A stretch of DNA of 64,000 bases from Sporosarcina sp. BP05 (GTDB lineage: Bacteria > Bacillota > Bacilli > Bacillales_A > Planococcaceae), in assembly GCF_014282005.1 (NCBI RefSeq), contig NZ_JACFTD010000001.1, forward strand, positions 362,210 through 426,209, given 5' to 3'. Below are positions 41,358 through 49,913 of this stretch, in pieces. The notes beneath the pieces were generated by a model. That model was given only the letters and a program-made list of their open reading frames with translations. It searched no databases and had not been told where the DNA came from. Numbering within the stretch: position 1 is the stretch's first letter; the number at the start of each line of letters is the position of its first letter. A program made the position numbers and the translations under genes.

Positions 41358-41885
41358 TTAAATTATTTCATCCCCCTTATACGTCTCCAAAAATCCATCA
41401 ATCTGCGCAGATGTTTTCAAATAATGAACAGTCTTCCCTTCCTGTGCATAACGCTGCATTCGCTCCATCATTTTCTTTTTCCGTGCTCCAAATGTCGACA
41501 CAATGTACTTCAGAAATGCTTTATCGAGTTTCTCTTTACACCCTTCACAGATATCATTCCTTGTTTTCCCGTGGAATTGTATTCTGCGCTTCAACACACG
41601 ATACAAACAGACTTGGAGTGGGAGCTCCAAATAAATAATGGTCTCTGCATGTGGCTCTCGAATAGTGAATGTCCCCGTATAATTCCCCTCAATAATCCAC
41701 TGATCATTTTGGACAACTTGTCGCTGGGCTGCTGAAAATTCTTCAGGCGGGGCTTCCACCCAATTCGGTTTCCAATACAAACAATCTAAATGCGTTACTT
41801 CGATGCCAGTCAATTCGCCCAATCGACGCGCAAATGTTGATTTTCCAGCACCAGCTGACACCCCAATGATCATAATTTTATTCAT
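41358..41885 (-). CDS. P-loop kinase-like protein (topology modulation/FlaR-like)
   Basis: A 175-residue adenylate-kinase-like P-loop protein. Walker A is GVSAGAGKSTFARRL; LDCLYWKPNW and QWIIEGNYTGTF are family hallmarks, and the lid is rich in Arg/Lys (LKRRIQFHGKTRNDICEGCKEK). Such proteins are annotated as 'topology modulation protein' or nucleotide kinases; the true substrate is unknown. ATG 41885 follows GAGGAGGAGC. Confidence 0.8.
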   Translation of the reverse strand: MNKIMIIGVSAGAGKSTFARRLGELTGIEVTHLDCLYWKPNWVEAPPEEFSAAQRQVVQNDQWIIEGNYTGTFTIREPHAETIIYLELPLQVCLYRVLKRRIQFHGKTRNDICEGCKEKLDKAFLKYIVSTFGARKKKMMERMQRYAQEGKTVHYLKTSAQIDGFLETYKGDEII

Positions 41886-42490
41886 TCCGCAGCTCCTCCT
41901 CATTGTCTGGAATTTAGTGAATCCTCTCCTCCATATAGGCTCCTCTCCATGACTAAAAGATTCAAAATATGTATTTCTAGCTTCTCAAAATCATTATACG
42001 CTATAACTAGTCGTACTTTTCCGAATTCATACGCGCCTCCAAAAGGCGAACAATGGGTATTGAATTTTAACGAATGGTAGGATATATTCTAGTTAAGTCA
42101 CAAAAACTATATAAAATATAATATATTGTTCGTATTTACTCGTGGAAAACCGAATAATGAACTTGATTCACTTTGATATTCAACTCAATTTAATTAAACT
42201 AAGATATAATTGTGTCCACATTTCGAATTATTTTACCCATTCCCATTTTTGAAACTTGCTATATCCATTGAGGGATTATCTTTGTTTTCCTTATGTTAAA
42301 CGACTATCAAGGGGTTGAAAAAAATGACATCTACCTTTGTTCGCATAATTGGCAATCATTTTAAAATAGAAAAACCGCGTTGTTCTCCTTCACCCCATCG
42401 CTTCACTATGCTAAAGTAGGGCAATATAAAATTTCAATAGACGAAAGAAGACTTTCACGAAAGCCACTTTCTATTTCAAGGAGGAAGAAC
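41886..42490. other. AT-rich gene-free stretch before norB
   Basis: No gene of normal size is present between the kinase-like gene and norB. The right part holds a possible 31-residue leader peptide (42324-42419). I saw no strong hairpin or operator in the remainder. Confidence 0.5.
42324..42419 (+). CDS. Possible leader peptide of norB
   Basis: A 31-codon frame with AAGGGG 8-9 bases before its ATG starts MTSTFVRIIGNHFKIEKPRC and ends 71 bases before norB. Its position fits a translated leader that could control the downstream exporter by ribosome stalling, as known for several resistance genes. No clear alternative stem-loops were worked out, so this is tentative. Confidence 0.35.
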   Translation: MTSTFVRIIGNHFKIEKPRCSPSPHRFTMLK

Positions 42491-43933
42491 ATGGATAAAA
42501 GCTATCAAGGTACGAATAAGATGATTACAGGAATTGTATTCGGTGTCATAACGTTTTGGCTTTTTGCGCAATCCATGGTAAATGTCATTCCAGCAATTCA
42601 ATCTGATTTAGGTATTTCACTGGGCGTGCTTAATATCGCAATCAGTTTGACCGCTTTATTCTCGGGTATTTTCGTCGTGGCAGCTGGTGGACTTGCCGAT
42701 AAAATCGGACGTAAGAAAATGACCTATTTCGGACTCATCTTAAGTATCATTGGTTCACTTTGCCTCGTATTTACGAATGGTGCCGCCCTGTTAATTATCG
42801 GACGGATCATCCAAGGATTATCAGCTGCCTGTATTATGCCAGCAACGATTGCCTTAATGAGAACCTACTACGAAGGGGCTGAAAGACAACGTGCACTTAG
42901 CTATTGGTCTATCGGTTCTTGGGGTGGTTCAGGTGTTTGTTCATTTGCGGGAGGGGCTATCGCAACTTCTATGGGCTGGAGATGGATTTTTGTTTTTTCA
43001 ATTGTGTTTGCCGTCCTTGCGATGATTTTGCTTAAAGATACACCCGAAAGTAAAGTGAAACAGCAAGGTTCTTCCCGTTTCGATTTTACTGGATTAATCA
43101 TATTTGTTTTAACAATGATTGCATTAAACATTGTCATCACGCGCGGTGCAGATTTTGGTTGGACAAGTCCACTCACACTCTGTTTAATTGCCGCTACGCT
43201 AGCCGGCATGCTGTTCTTCATCAAAATAGAAACAGGTAAATTACATGCTTTGATTGATTTTAATTTATTTAAAAATAAACCCTATACAGGTGCTACCATC
43301 TCCAACTTCTTATTGAACGCGGTAGCTGGTACGCTCGTTGTAGCGAATACATATGTGCAAGTCGGAAGAGGCTTCACGGCGTTTCAATCAGGTATGCTAT
43401 CGATTGGCTATTTAGTGGCAGTCCTTGTCATGATCCGTGTCGGTGAAAAAGTACTACAACGAACCGGTGCTAGATTGCCAATGATGGTTGGCTCTATCTT
43501 GGCGGCAATCGGCATCGGGTTAATGGCTTTGACGTTTTTACCGGACACAGCTTATATCATCGTTGTCTTTATCGGATTCATCCTGTTCGGTGTTGGACTC
43601 GGGGTCTATGCAACGCCATCCACGGACACCGCCGTATCGAGTGCACCGGAAGATAAAGTCGGTTCAGCATCGGGTATTTACAAAATGGCGAGCTCTCTTG
43701 GCAGTTCCTTTGGGGTCGCCATATCCGCCACTGTGTACGGCACTATGACTATGTCGGGCAATATTGAAAAGGCAGCTTCTGCAGGCATTATTACTAACGT
43801 CATTTTCGCAGTACTAGCGTTAATGGCGATTATGTTCTTAGTTCCTAAAACGAAGCAAGGGGTAGTCAAACACGCAGTCAGTCAAAGTAAAAAAAGATTT
43901 GCAAATCCTGTTAATAATAGCAGAAGAATGTGA
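42491..43933 (+). CDS. norB: MFS multidrug exporter, NorB type
   Basis: A 480-residue, fourteen-helix DHA2-type drug/proton antiporter. It closely recalls S. aureus NorB along its length: GVITFWLFAQSMVNVIPAI, the motif-A loop GGLADKIGRKKMTYFG, GRIIQGLSAACIMPATIAL, SYWSIGSWGGSGVCSF and GVGLGVYATPSTDTAVSSAP. NorB exports quinolones, quaternary compounds and biocides; substrates here are inferred. ATG 42491 follows AAGGAGG. It has a basic C-terminal tail of about 25 residues longer than NorB. Confidence 0.9.
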   Translation: MDKSYQGTNKMITGIVFGVITFWLFAQSMVNVIPAIQSDLGISLGVLNIAISLTALFSGIFVVAAGGLADKIGRKKMTYFGLILSIIGSLCLVFTNGAALLIIGRIIQGLSAACIMPATIALMRTYYEGAERQRALSYWSIGSWGGSGVCSFAGGAIATSMGWRWIFVFSIVFAVLAMILLKDTPESKVKQQGSSRFDFTGLIIFVLTMIALNIVITRGADFGWTSPLTLCLIAATLAGMLFFIKIETGKLHALIDFNLFKNKPYTGATISNFLLNAVAGTLVVANTYVQVGRGFTAFQSGMLSIGYLVAVLVMIRVGEKVLQRTGARLPMMVGSILAAIGIGLMALTFLPDTAYIIVVFIGFILFGVGLGVYATPSTDTAVSSAPEDKVGSASGIYKMASSLGSSFGVAISATVYGTMTMSGNIEKAASAGIITNVIFAVLALMAIMFLVPKTKQGVVKHAVSQSKKRFANPVNNSRRM

Positions 43934-43972
43934 TGGGAATCTTTTTTCACTCTCTCAAATCAAACTAAACAC

Positions 43973-44011
43973 AAACAGCCTAAAATCGATAACCGATTTT
44001 AGGCTGTTTTA
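43973..44011. terminator. Terminator after norB
   Basis: AAACAGCCTAAAATCG (43973-43988) pairs perfectly with CGATTTTAGGCTGTTT (43994-44009), then TT. Confidence 0.9.
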
Positions 44012-44166
44012 ATAATTGTTGAAACAATTGTGATTGTCTCGTTTTTTTCAGTATTGTTTTGGCGACTGTTGTCAACCACCTCATAAGATAATAAATTCAC
44101 TTCGTGCCCACAAATCACTTTCCCATCAAACAAATGAAACACAATTAACACAAGGTAGTCAGCGTT

Positions 44167-44520
44167 TTATCTATGAATATAAACAGTAGTTCCAATCGAG
44201 ACCATAGACGCTAATTCTAGAACATCTTCATTATGCATTCGAATACATCCATGTGACACATTTTTCCCGATAGACGAAGGGTTATTTGTTCCGTGTATCC
44301 CATAATGGCGTTTTGATAATCCCATCCAAAATGCCCCGAATGGCCCACCAGGATTGCTTTGTTTATTAATGATTCTGTATGTCCCCATCGGCGTTGATGT
44401 AACAATTCTCCCTACTGCAATTGGATATATTTTAATTACGTGATAATCATCGTAAAGTATTAATCGATGTTTCCGTGTGGATATATCGATCCAAAGATTG
44501 ATAAGATCGCCTCCATACAA
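44167..44520 (-). CDS. L,D-transpeptidase, catalytic domain only (YkuD)
   Basis: A YkuD-family protein of about 111-117 residues that makes 3-3 crosslinks in peptidoglycan or attaches proteins to it. The active-site motif is [22 protein letters not shown] with the catalytic Cys in SHGCIR. There is no signal peptide or LysM domain, so export is unexplained; short spore-associated forms exist. Start is unclear: TTG 44520 has poor context, whereas GGAGG stands 7 bases before an in-frame ATC at 44502 ([11 protein letters not shown]), where homologous proteins would begin. Confidence 0.82.
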   Translation of the reverse strand: MYGGDLINLWIDISTRKHRLILYDDYHVIKIYPIAVGRIVTSTPMGTYRIINKQSNPGGPFGAFWMGLSKRHYGIHGTNNPSSIGKNVSHGCIRMHNEDVLELASMVSIGTTVYIHR

Positions 44521-45124
44521 AAATATAGTTAACCTATTGTATGAGGGTATGCTCCAGTTAGCAGGGCTTAGAATGACTTAATTCCAGATTCCAAATCTTG
44601 CTCATATATCATTACTGTCCATCAAATTAAATTCTCAAAAGTTCTCGAGGGTGGGATCTCTTTATTGTCAAAGTTGATTGATAGAGGAGAAAAATTAAAT
44701 AAGGCTTGGGAACGTAGTAGCATCTTGGAAGTATCCTTAGATATTGTTAACGGGAATTGGCATATCCAATGTGGGTGCCTGGATTTATTTGATTGCACTT
44801 AATTTGATCATCCCTGAGATAACAGGCTCTCCACTTGCAGTAGCAACTCTTTATATTCTTAAACCTTTGGCTACATTATGTACAGTTTTTTGGTCGGGTA
44901 GCGTAATAGACAGGTTAAATAAGCGTAATTTAATGGTCAATCTTGACCTGTTTCGTGCGGTATTTATCGCTACCTTACCATTCATTTCTTCTCTTTGGTC
45001 GATTGCCGAATAACCTTTTCAATTCTTCACATACTATTACACAAATTTACATGCCATTCATGCTAGATTAACAATTCTCGCTTATAGTTACCTTTGTTAG
45101 TAGAAATAAATAGGAGGTTTTACA
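44521..45124 (+). pseudogene. Decayed MFS transporter fragment and flanks
   Basis: Codons from about 44699 to the stop at 45013 read like the N-terminus of an MFS transporter (VVASWKYP, then ILLTGIGISNVGAWIYLIAL, SGSVIDRLNKRNLM, RAVFIATLPF). An in-frame TAG at 44738 cuts it, no start codon lies in frame at the 5' end although a GGAG site does, and the frame ends after the third helix of an expected twelve. It is thus a dead 5' fragment. The DNA before it (44560-44698) may hold the end of another broken gene (frame containing SKVLEGGISLLSKLIDRG). No intact gene lies in this gap. Confidence 0.7.
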
Positions 45125-46507
45125 TTGTTGAATAAGAAGTTTTTTAAAAAGGTTATTCCGATTGCAGTTCTCTCCACGGTTCTAGTTACAAGTTTGGTTA
45201 GTATAAACGCTAATCCAAGCGTTCAGGCAAATGAAGCTAGAACCAACAACAATGCTAAAATTAAAAATATCATTTTCCTCGTTGGTGATGGAATGGGCGT
45301 TTCCTACACCTCAGCTTATCGTTACTTGAAAGATGATCCTACTACGCCCTTTGTTGAAAAAACAGCGTTTGACAAGTACCTTGTCGGTCAACAAATGACT
45401 TATCCCGACGATCCAGAACAAACAATAACAGATTCAGCTTCAGCGGCAACCGCAATGTCTGCCGGCGTAAAAACATATAATGCAGCAATTGCTGTAGATA
45501 AAAACAAATCTTACGTCAAAACTGTTTTAGAGGCTGCAAAAGAAACTGGAAAGTCGACCGGGCTAGTTGCTACCTCAGAAATCACCCATGCAACGCCTGC
45601 TGCATTTGGTGCCCACAATGAAAACCGTAAGAATATGGATGAAATTGCTGATGATTATTACAATGAATTGATCAATGGTGAACATAAAATCGACGTCCTT
45701 CTTGGCGGAGGAAAATCAAATTTTGAGCGCTCAGATGTGAATCTTACTAAATCCTTTAAAAAAGATGGATTTAGCTATGTAACTACTAAAGAAGATCTTT
45801 TAAAGGATACTAACGACCAGATTATTGGATTGTTTGCTACTGGCGGTCTTCCCAAAATGATAGATCGTTCAGATGCTATTCCATCACTTGAAGAGATGAC
45901 TACTGCAGCAATCGATCGCTTAAGTAAAAATGACAATGGTTTCTTCCTTATGGTTGAAGGAAGCCAAATCGACTGGGCTGGCCACGATAATGACATCGTT
46001 GGTGCAATGAGTGAAATGGAAGACTTTGAAAAAGCATTTATAGCAGCTATTAAATTTGCGGAAAAAGATAAGCATACGCTAGTCGTAGCAACTGCAGATC
46101 ATTCAACAGGTGGATTTTCTATTGGGGCAGACGGCAATTATAACTGGTTCGGTGATGCAATCAAAGCCGCAAAACGGACGCCTTCCTTTATGGCAGATGA
46201 AATTGCCAATGGTGCAGATGTTGAGAAAATCTTAAAAAAATACATTGATCAAGAATTATTACCTTTGACAGAAGTTGAAATCGAATCTGTTAAAGCTGCT
46301 GGAATAAAAGCTAGTGATATCGCTAAAGAGATTAAAACAACTTTTGACAAGCGCTCATATACAGGTTGGACAACTGGTGGACATACCGGTGAAGACGTAC
46401 CTGTGTATGCTTTCGGTCCATCCAAAGATCGTTTTGCCGGGTTACTCGATAATACAGACCATGCACAAATTATATTTAACATTTTAGATGCGGACAAAGA
46501 TAAGTAA
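45125..46507 (+). CDS. phoA: Secreted alkaline phosphatase
   Basis: A 460-residue PhoA-family alkaline phosphatase that frees phosphate from monoesters outside the cell. It has a Sec signal peptide (MLNKKFFKKVIPIAVLSTVL, cleavage expected after residue 36 near VQANEA). Metal and catalytic residues: VGDGMGVSY (Asp), TDSASAATAMSAG (nucleophile Ser after Asp), IDWAGHDNDI (Asp, His), TADHSTGG (Asp, His) and GGHTGEDVPV (His). The start is TTG 45125 or the next codon TTG, with GGAGG 7-10 bases upstream. It is monocistronic; a Pho box was not resolved. Confidence 0.94.
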   Translation: MLNKKFFKKVIPIAVLSTVLVTSLVSINANPSVQANEARTNNNAKIKNIIFLVGDGMGVSYTSAYRYLKDDPTTPFVEKTAFDKYLVGQQMTYPDDPEQTITDSASAATAMSAGVKTYNAAIAVDKNKSYVKTVLEAAKETGKSTGLVATSEITHATPAAFGAHNENRKNMDEIADDYYNELINGEHKIDVLLGGGKSNFERSDVNLTKSFKKDGFSYVTTKEDLLKDTNDQIIGLFATGGLPKMIDRSDAIPSLEEMTTAAIDRLSKNDNGFFLMVEGSQIDWAGHDNDIVGAMSEMEDFEKAFIAAIKFAEKDKHTLVVATADHSTGGFSIGADGNYNWFGDAIKAAKRTPSFMADEIANGADVEKILKKYIDQELLPLTEVEIESVKAAGIKASDIAKEIKTTFDKRSYTGWTTGGHTGEDVPVYAFGPSKDRFAGLLDNTDHAQIIFNILDADKDK

Positions 46508-46517
46508 TCATAGTTAG

Positions 46518-46551
46518 AACCGTTGCTTCCTAATGAAGCAACGGGTTTATT
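46518..46551 (+). terminator. Terminator after phoA
   Basis: AACCGTTGCTTC (46518-46529) with GAAGCAACGGGTT (46535-46547, one G-T pair), then TATTTCTT. Confidence 0.8.
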
Positions 46552-46642
46552 TCTTCATACAAAAAAAGCCCGAGTGAATTATTCCCGAACTCTTTATTAG
46601 TAAAATAAAATTACTCCATTAACCAACTACCCTTTATCCTTT

Positions 46643-47371
46643 TCAAAGTTCTGCCCCAAAAAGTCTTGTCGAATACGGGTGTGTAAAGTCGAATTTCCCT
46701 TCCACTTTTACACTTTCATCGACAATCTCCCCATCATTCATCACATATACTCGGTCACACATATACGCAACGGCTTGTAGATCATGCGCAATGAAGAGTA
46801 AGGCCATGCCAGTTTCACGATTAAGTTCTATAAGTAAATCAATAATCTCTTTTTGAATCAATCGATCCAGACTGGAAATAATTTCGTCACATACGAGTAG
46901 TTTAGGTTCAACAAGAATTGACCTGAGCAAATTAACACGTTGTCTTTCTCCACCGCTCAGTTCGGAAGGGCGTCTATGTAAATGGGCTTCCGTTAACTTC
47001 ACCTTGCTAAGCATTCGACAAATGTGAGCATCCCGGTCCCCTTTCCTCTTACGAAGCGGTTCCATCAAAATCTCACGTACGCTCCATGATGGATTGAGGG
47101 CGGCCGACGCGTTTTGAAAAATGAGTTGACACTCTTTGTAAAATGCTTTTCTTGACTGCTTCGTGACGGGTGAACCATTGAATAAAATCGTACCGCCATC
47201 AGTCGCTTCAAGTTGCATAATCACACGTGTAAGCGTACTTTTTCCGCATCCGCTCTCCCCAACTAGTCCGACGATTTCACCTTCACCAACTGTCAGACTG
47301 ACTGCACGAAGGACTTCTTTCACTTTACTGCCACTACTATAATTTTTCGATATATTTTCTACCGCTAACAC
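46643..47371 (-). CDS. ABC importer ATPase 2 (OppF/NikE type)
   Basis: A 242-residue ATPase of the oligopeptide/nickel importer group with Walker A GESGCGKSTLT, signature LSGGERQRVNLLRSIL, Walker B KLLVCDEIISSLD and switch His in LFIAHDLQAV. Walker B ends in DE-I rather than DEP, a usual NikE-type variation. GTG 47371 is preferred to GTG 47377 because GGAGG lies 7 bases upstream. It is the last gene of a five-gene importer operon. The C-terminal iron-sulfur extension of OppF proteins is missing. Confidence 0.9.
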   Translation of the reverse strand: MLAVENISKNYSSGSKVKEVLRAVSLTVGEGEIVGLVGESGCGKSTLTRVIMQLEATDGGTILFNGSPVTKQSRKAFYKECQLIFQNASAALNPSWSVREILMEPLRKRKGDRDAHICRMLSKVKLTEAHLHRRPSELSGGERQRVNLLRSILVEPKLLVCDEIISSLDRLIQKEIIDLLIELNRETGMALLFIAHDLQAVAYMCDRVYVMNDGEIVDESVKVEGKFDFTHPYSTRLFGAEL

Positions 47372-47389
47372 CGCCACACCTCCGTTCCT

Positions 47390-48139
47390 TTAAAACCGAC
47401 TATCCAATAAAAGCTTTGTGTAAGGATGCTTAGGACAATCAAACACCTCTGCCACGCTGCCAGTCTCAACAACTTCACCATGTCGCATAACAACCATGTC
47501 ATGTGCCGCTTCTGCAACAATATCCAAGTCGTGTGTAATAAGAAGAATCGTTGTTCCATGCTGCTCATTCAATCGCTTCAATAGTCCAATGAACTCCTTT
47601 TGTAGCACCATATCGAGTGCGGAAGTGGGTTCATCTGCAATTAAAAGGGTCGGTTCCATATACAAGGCACATGCAATCATGCATCGTTGCAACATGCCGC
47701 CAGATAATTCGAATGGGTACTGTTCCATGATTTCCGACGCAAGGCCAAGATCATCCAAAATGCCTTCCATCTTCACTCGAAATTCTTCAATCGTATCGCC
47801 CATTTTTCTTCCCGAAAACTCATAGAGCTGGTGCCTCATCTTCACAGAGGGGTTAAAGCTATTCGCAGCATCTTGGAAAATTGTAAATAAGTGTATTTTT
47901 CGGATTTCCGTCATTTCTTTATCCGAAACGGTAAGTAAGTTTTTTCCGTTAAATAAAGCCTGTCCAGTCGCTTTCGCTCCTGGCGGCAATATCCCAAGAA
48001 GCGCGGAAACCGTCATACTTTTCCCACTACCGCTTTCGCCAATAATTGAAGTGATTTTTCCGAGTGGAACAGAAAACGAACTATTACGCACAATCGATTT
48101 TCCATCGATATCAATCGATAATTGACGTACACTAAGCAT
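47390..48139 (-). CDS. ABC importer ATPase 1 (OppD/NikD type)
   Basis: A 249-residue ATPase with Walker A GESGSGKSMTVSAL, signature LSGGMLQRCMIACALYM, Walker B LLIADEPTSALD and switch His in LLITHDLDIV. Short (about 250 residues) compared with OppD (about 330-350), as NikD-type proteins are. It overlaps the permease gene upstream by 8 bases. It pairs with the next ATPase to drive the importer. Confidence 0.92.
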   Translation of the reverse strand: MLSVRQLSIDIDGKSIVRNSSFSVPLGKITSIIGESGSGKSMTVSALLGILPPGAKATGQALFNGKNLLTVSDKEMTEIRKIHLFTIFQDAANSFNPSVKMRHQLYEFSGRKMGDTIEEFRVKMEGILDDLGLASEIMEQYPFELSGGMLQRCMIACALYMEPTLLIADEPTSALDMVLQKEFIGLLKRLNEQHGTTILLITHDLDIVAEAAHDMVVMRHGEVVETGSVAEVFDCPKHPYTKLLLDSRF

Positions 48140-48944
48140 CTAAACGCCTCCGTTCCGGATCTTTTAACGCTTCCCCAATAAAGTTAATCGCAAGAATTGT
48201 AATAAAAATCATTATTCCCGGAAACACCCCAATCCACCAAGCGCCAATTAGGATATCATTTTGCGCGTAGTACAGCATATTGCCCCATGATGGAATCGCT
48301 GGTGGCACGCCAATCCCTAGAAAACTAAGCGACACTTCGATGAATATAGCTCCGGCAAAATTGAACAATGTAACAACGAAAATAGCGGGAATACTATTGC
48401 GAAGCATATGCCCAGAAATAATTCTCCACATCGGTGTCCCGAACATAATCGCCATTTTCACAAATTCCGCATCCTTCAATCGGATAAATTCAGAGCGGAC
48501 GATACGTGCGGTAACCAGCCAACCCGTAACGCCAATAATAAGCGCCATACTCCACATCCCGCCTTGCATGAATGCTTGAAACGCTAAGATGATAATAAGC
48601 GAAGGGATTGTAATGAGTGCTTCTAAAAATCGCATCATAACAGTATCAACGAGTCCTCCGACATAGCCGCTAATTCCGCCGTATAGTACGCCAATAACAA
48701 GTGATACTAGTACAGACACACTTGCAACGGTCAGCGTCACTTTTCCACCTTCTAATAGACGTGAAAAGACATCGCGCCCAAGATGATCCGTTCCTAACAG
48801 ATGGCCTCCGCCGGGAGAGCTGTATACTTCATCGAGATTCATGTCATTTGGTTCATACGAGGAAAGGAAGCTTGCAAAAATAGTCATAAGTACGATAATA
48901 CCGAGGACAATGCACCAAGAGATCAATGCTTTTTGTGATTTCAT
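48132..48944 (-). CDS. ABC importer permease 2 (OppC/NikC type)
   Basis: A 270-residue permease with an N-terminal TM (VLGIIVLMTIFASFLS), the OppC-family lead-in HLLGTDHLGRDVFSRLL, and five further helices with the coupling segment EFVKMAIMFGTPMWRII. Its ATG follows the first permease's stop directly (TAAATG), so the two are translationally coupled. Confidence 0.93.
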   Translation of the reverse strand: MKSQKALISWCIVLGIIVLMTIFASFLSSYEPNDMNLDEVYSSPGGGHLLGTDHLGRDVFSRLLEGGKVTLTVASVSVLVSLVIGVLYGGISGYVGGLVDTVMMRFLEALITIPSLIIILAFQAFMQGGMWSMALIIGVTGWLVTARIVRSEFIRLKDAEFVKMAIMFGTPMWRIISGHMLRNSIPAIFVVTLFNFAGAIFIEVSLSFLGIGVPPAIPSWGNMLYYAQNDILIGAWWIGVFPGIMIFITILAINFIGEALKDPERRRLDA

Positions 48945-49913
48945 TTATCGCACATCCCCTTTCCGTAGCCTCGGATTCAATGAATATGTAATGAGGTCAA
49001 TAACGAAAAGGCTTACGACGACAATTAAACCCGTTAGTAAAATACCACCCATCAACAATGGGAAATCTTTCGTAACAACTGCTTTTACGGTTAGTTGTCC
49101 AAGTCCCGACCATGAAAAGAGCGATTCGACGATAATCGACCCGCCAACAAATGAAGGAATTGTCATTCCTATATAATTCAAATAAGGAATCGATGCGTTG
49201 CGCAAAATCCCTTTTCGAATGACTTGCTCCGCTACACCATTGGCACGTGCTACCGTTACATAGTAGTTGCGACTTTCCACTTTTATGCTTTCTTGGAGAA
49301 AACGCGCGTAAATCCCGACGTGGGTCAAGATAATAACAGCTGCAGGCATGAATAGATAACGCAGTTTATCCACAAACCCACCTTCACCACCGATATCCCC
49401 CGTTCCAGATGACGGAAGGACGCCAAGCTTTACTGCAAAAAATGAAATAAATAATATACCAAGCCAAAATGCCGGAATTGAAGACGTCACAATACTGACC
49501 GTCGATAATCCTTTATCCCACAAAGATCCTTCCTTCATTCCCGCTGTCGTTCCAAGCCAGATCGAGCCAATACTAATAAAAAAGAGCGTTACGCCGAAAA
49601 GCAGTAATGTATTTGGTAGCCGTTCCATAAGAATGGTCGAAACGGGCCTCCCTTCCTTATACGAAACGCCTAAATTCCCTTTCACTGTCTCCGCTAACCA
49701 CGTACCATACTGCGCAATGACAGGTCGGTCAAGCGAAAAAACACGGCTGATTCGTTCTTTTTCAGCCGCGTTCAATGTTTGAGCATTTCCTCCGTAAAAA
49801 GCCGCTGCCGGATCACCGGGAGCTGCATGCATGATGAAAAAAGAGAGGAAGCTTACGATGAGGAGGACAATTATCCCCATCATCATTCGCTTCCCAATCC
49901 ATTTAACGGTCAT
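48945..49913 (-). CDS. ABC importer permease 1 (OppB/NikB type)
   Basis: A 322-residue permease of the OppB/NikB group: N-terminal helix (WIGKRMMMGIIVLLIVSFLS), GDPAAAFYGG loop, EGRPVSTILMERLPNTLLL segment and six helices in all. ATG 49913 overlaps the binding-protein gene end by 11 bases; the longer upstream frame would only reread that gene. It forms the channel with the next permease. Confidence 0.93.
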   Translation of the reverse strand: MTVKWIGKRMMMGIIVLLIVSFLSFFIMHAAPGDPAAAFYGGNAQTLNAAEKERISRVFSLDRPVIAQYGTWLAETVKGNLGVSYKEGRPVSTILMERLPNTLLLFGVTLFFISIGSIWLGTTAGMKEGSLWDKGLSTVSIVTSSIPAFWLGILFISFFAVKLGVLPSSGTGDIGGEGGFVDKLRYLFMPAAVIILTHVGIYARFLQESIKVESRNYYVTVARANGVAEQVIRKGILRNASIPYLNYIGMTIPSFVGGSIIVESLFSWSGLGQLTVKAVVTKDFPLLMGGILLTGLIVVVSLFVIDLITYSLNPRLRKGDVR

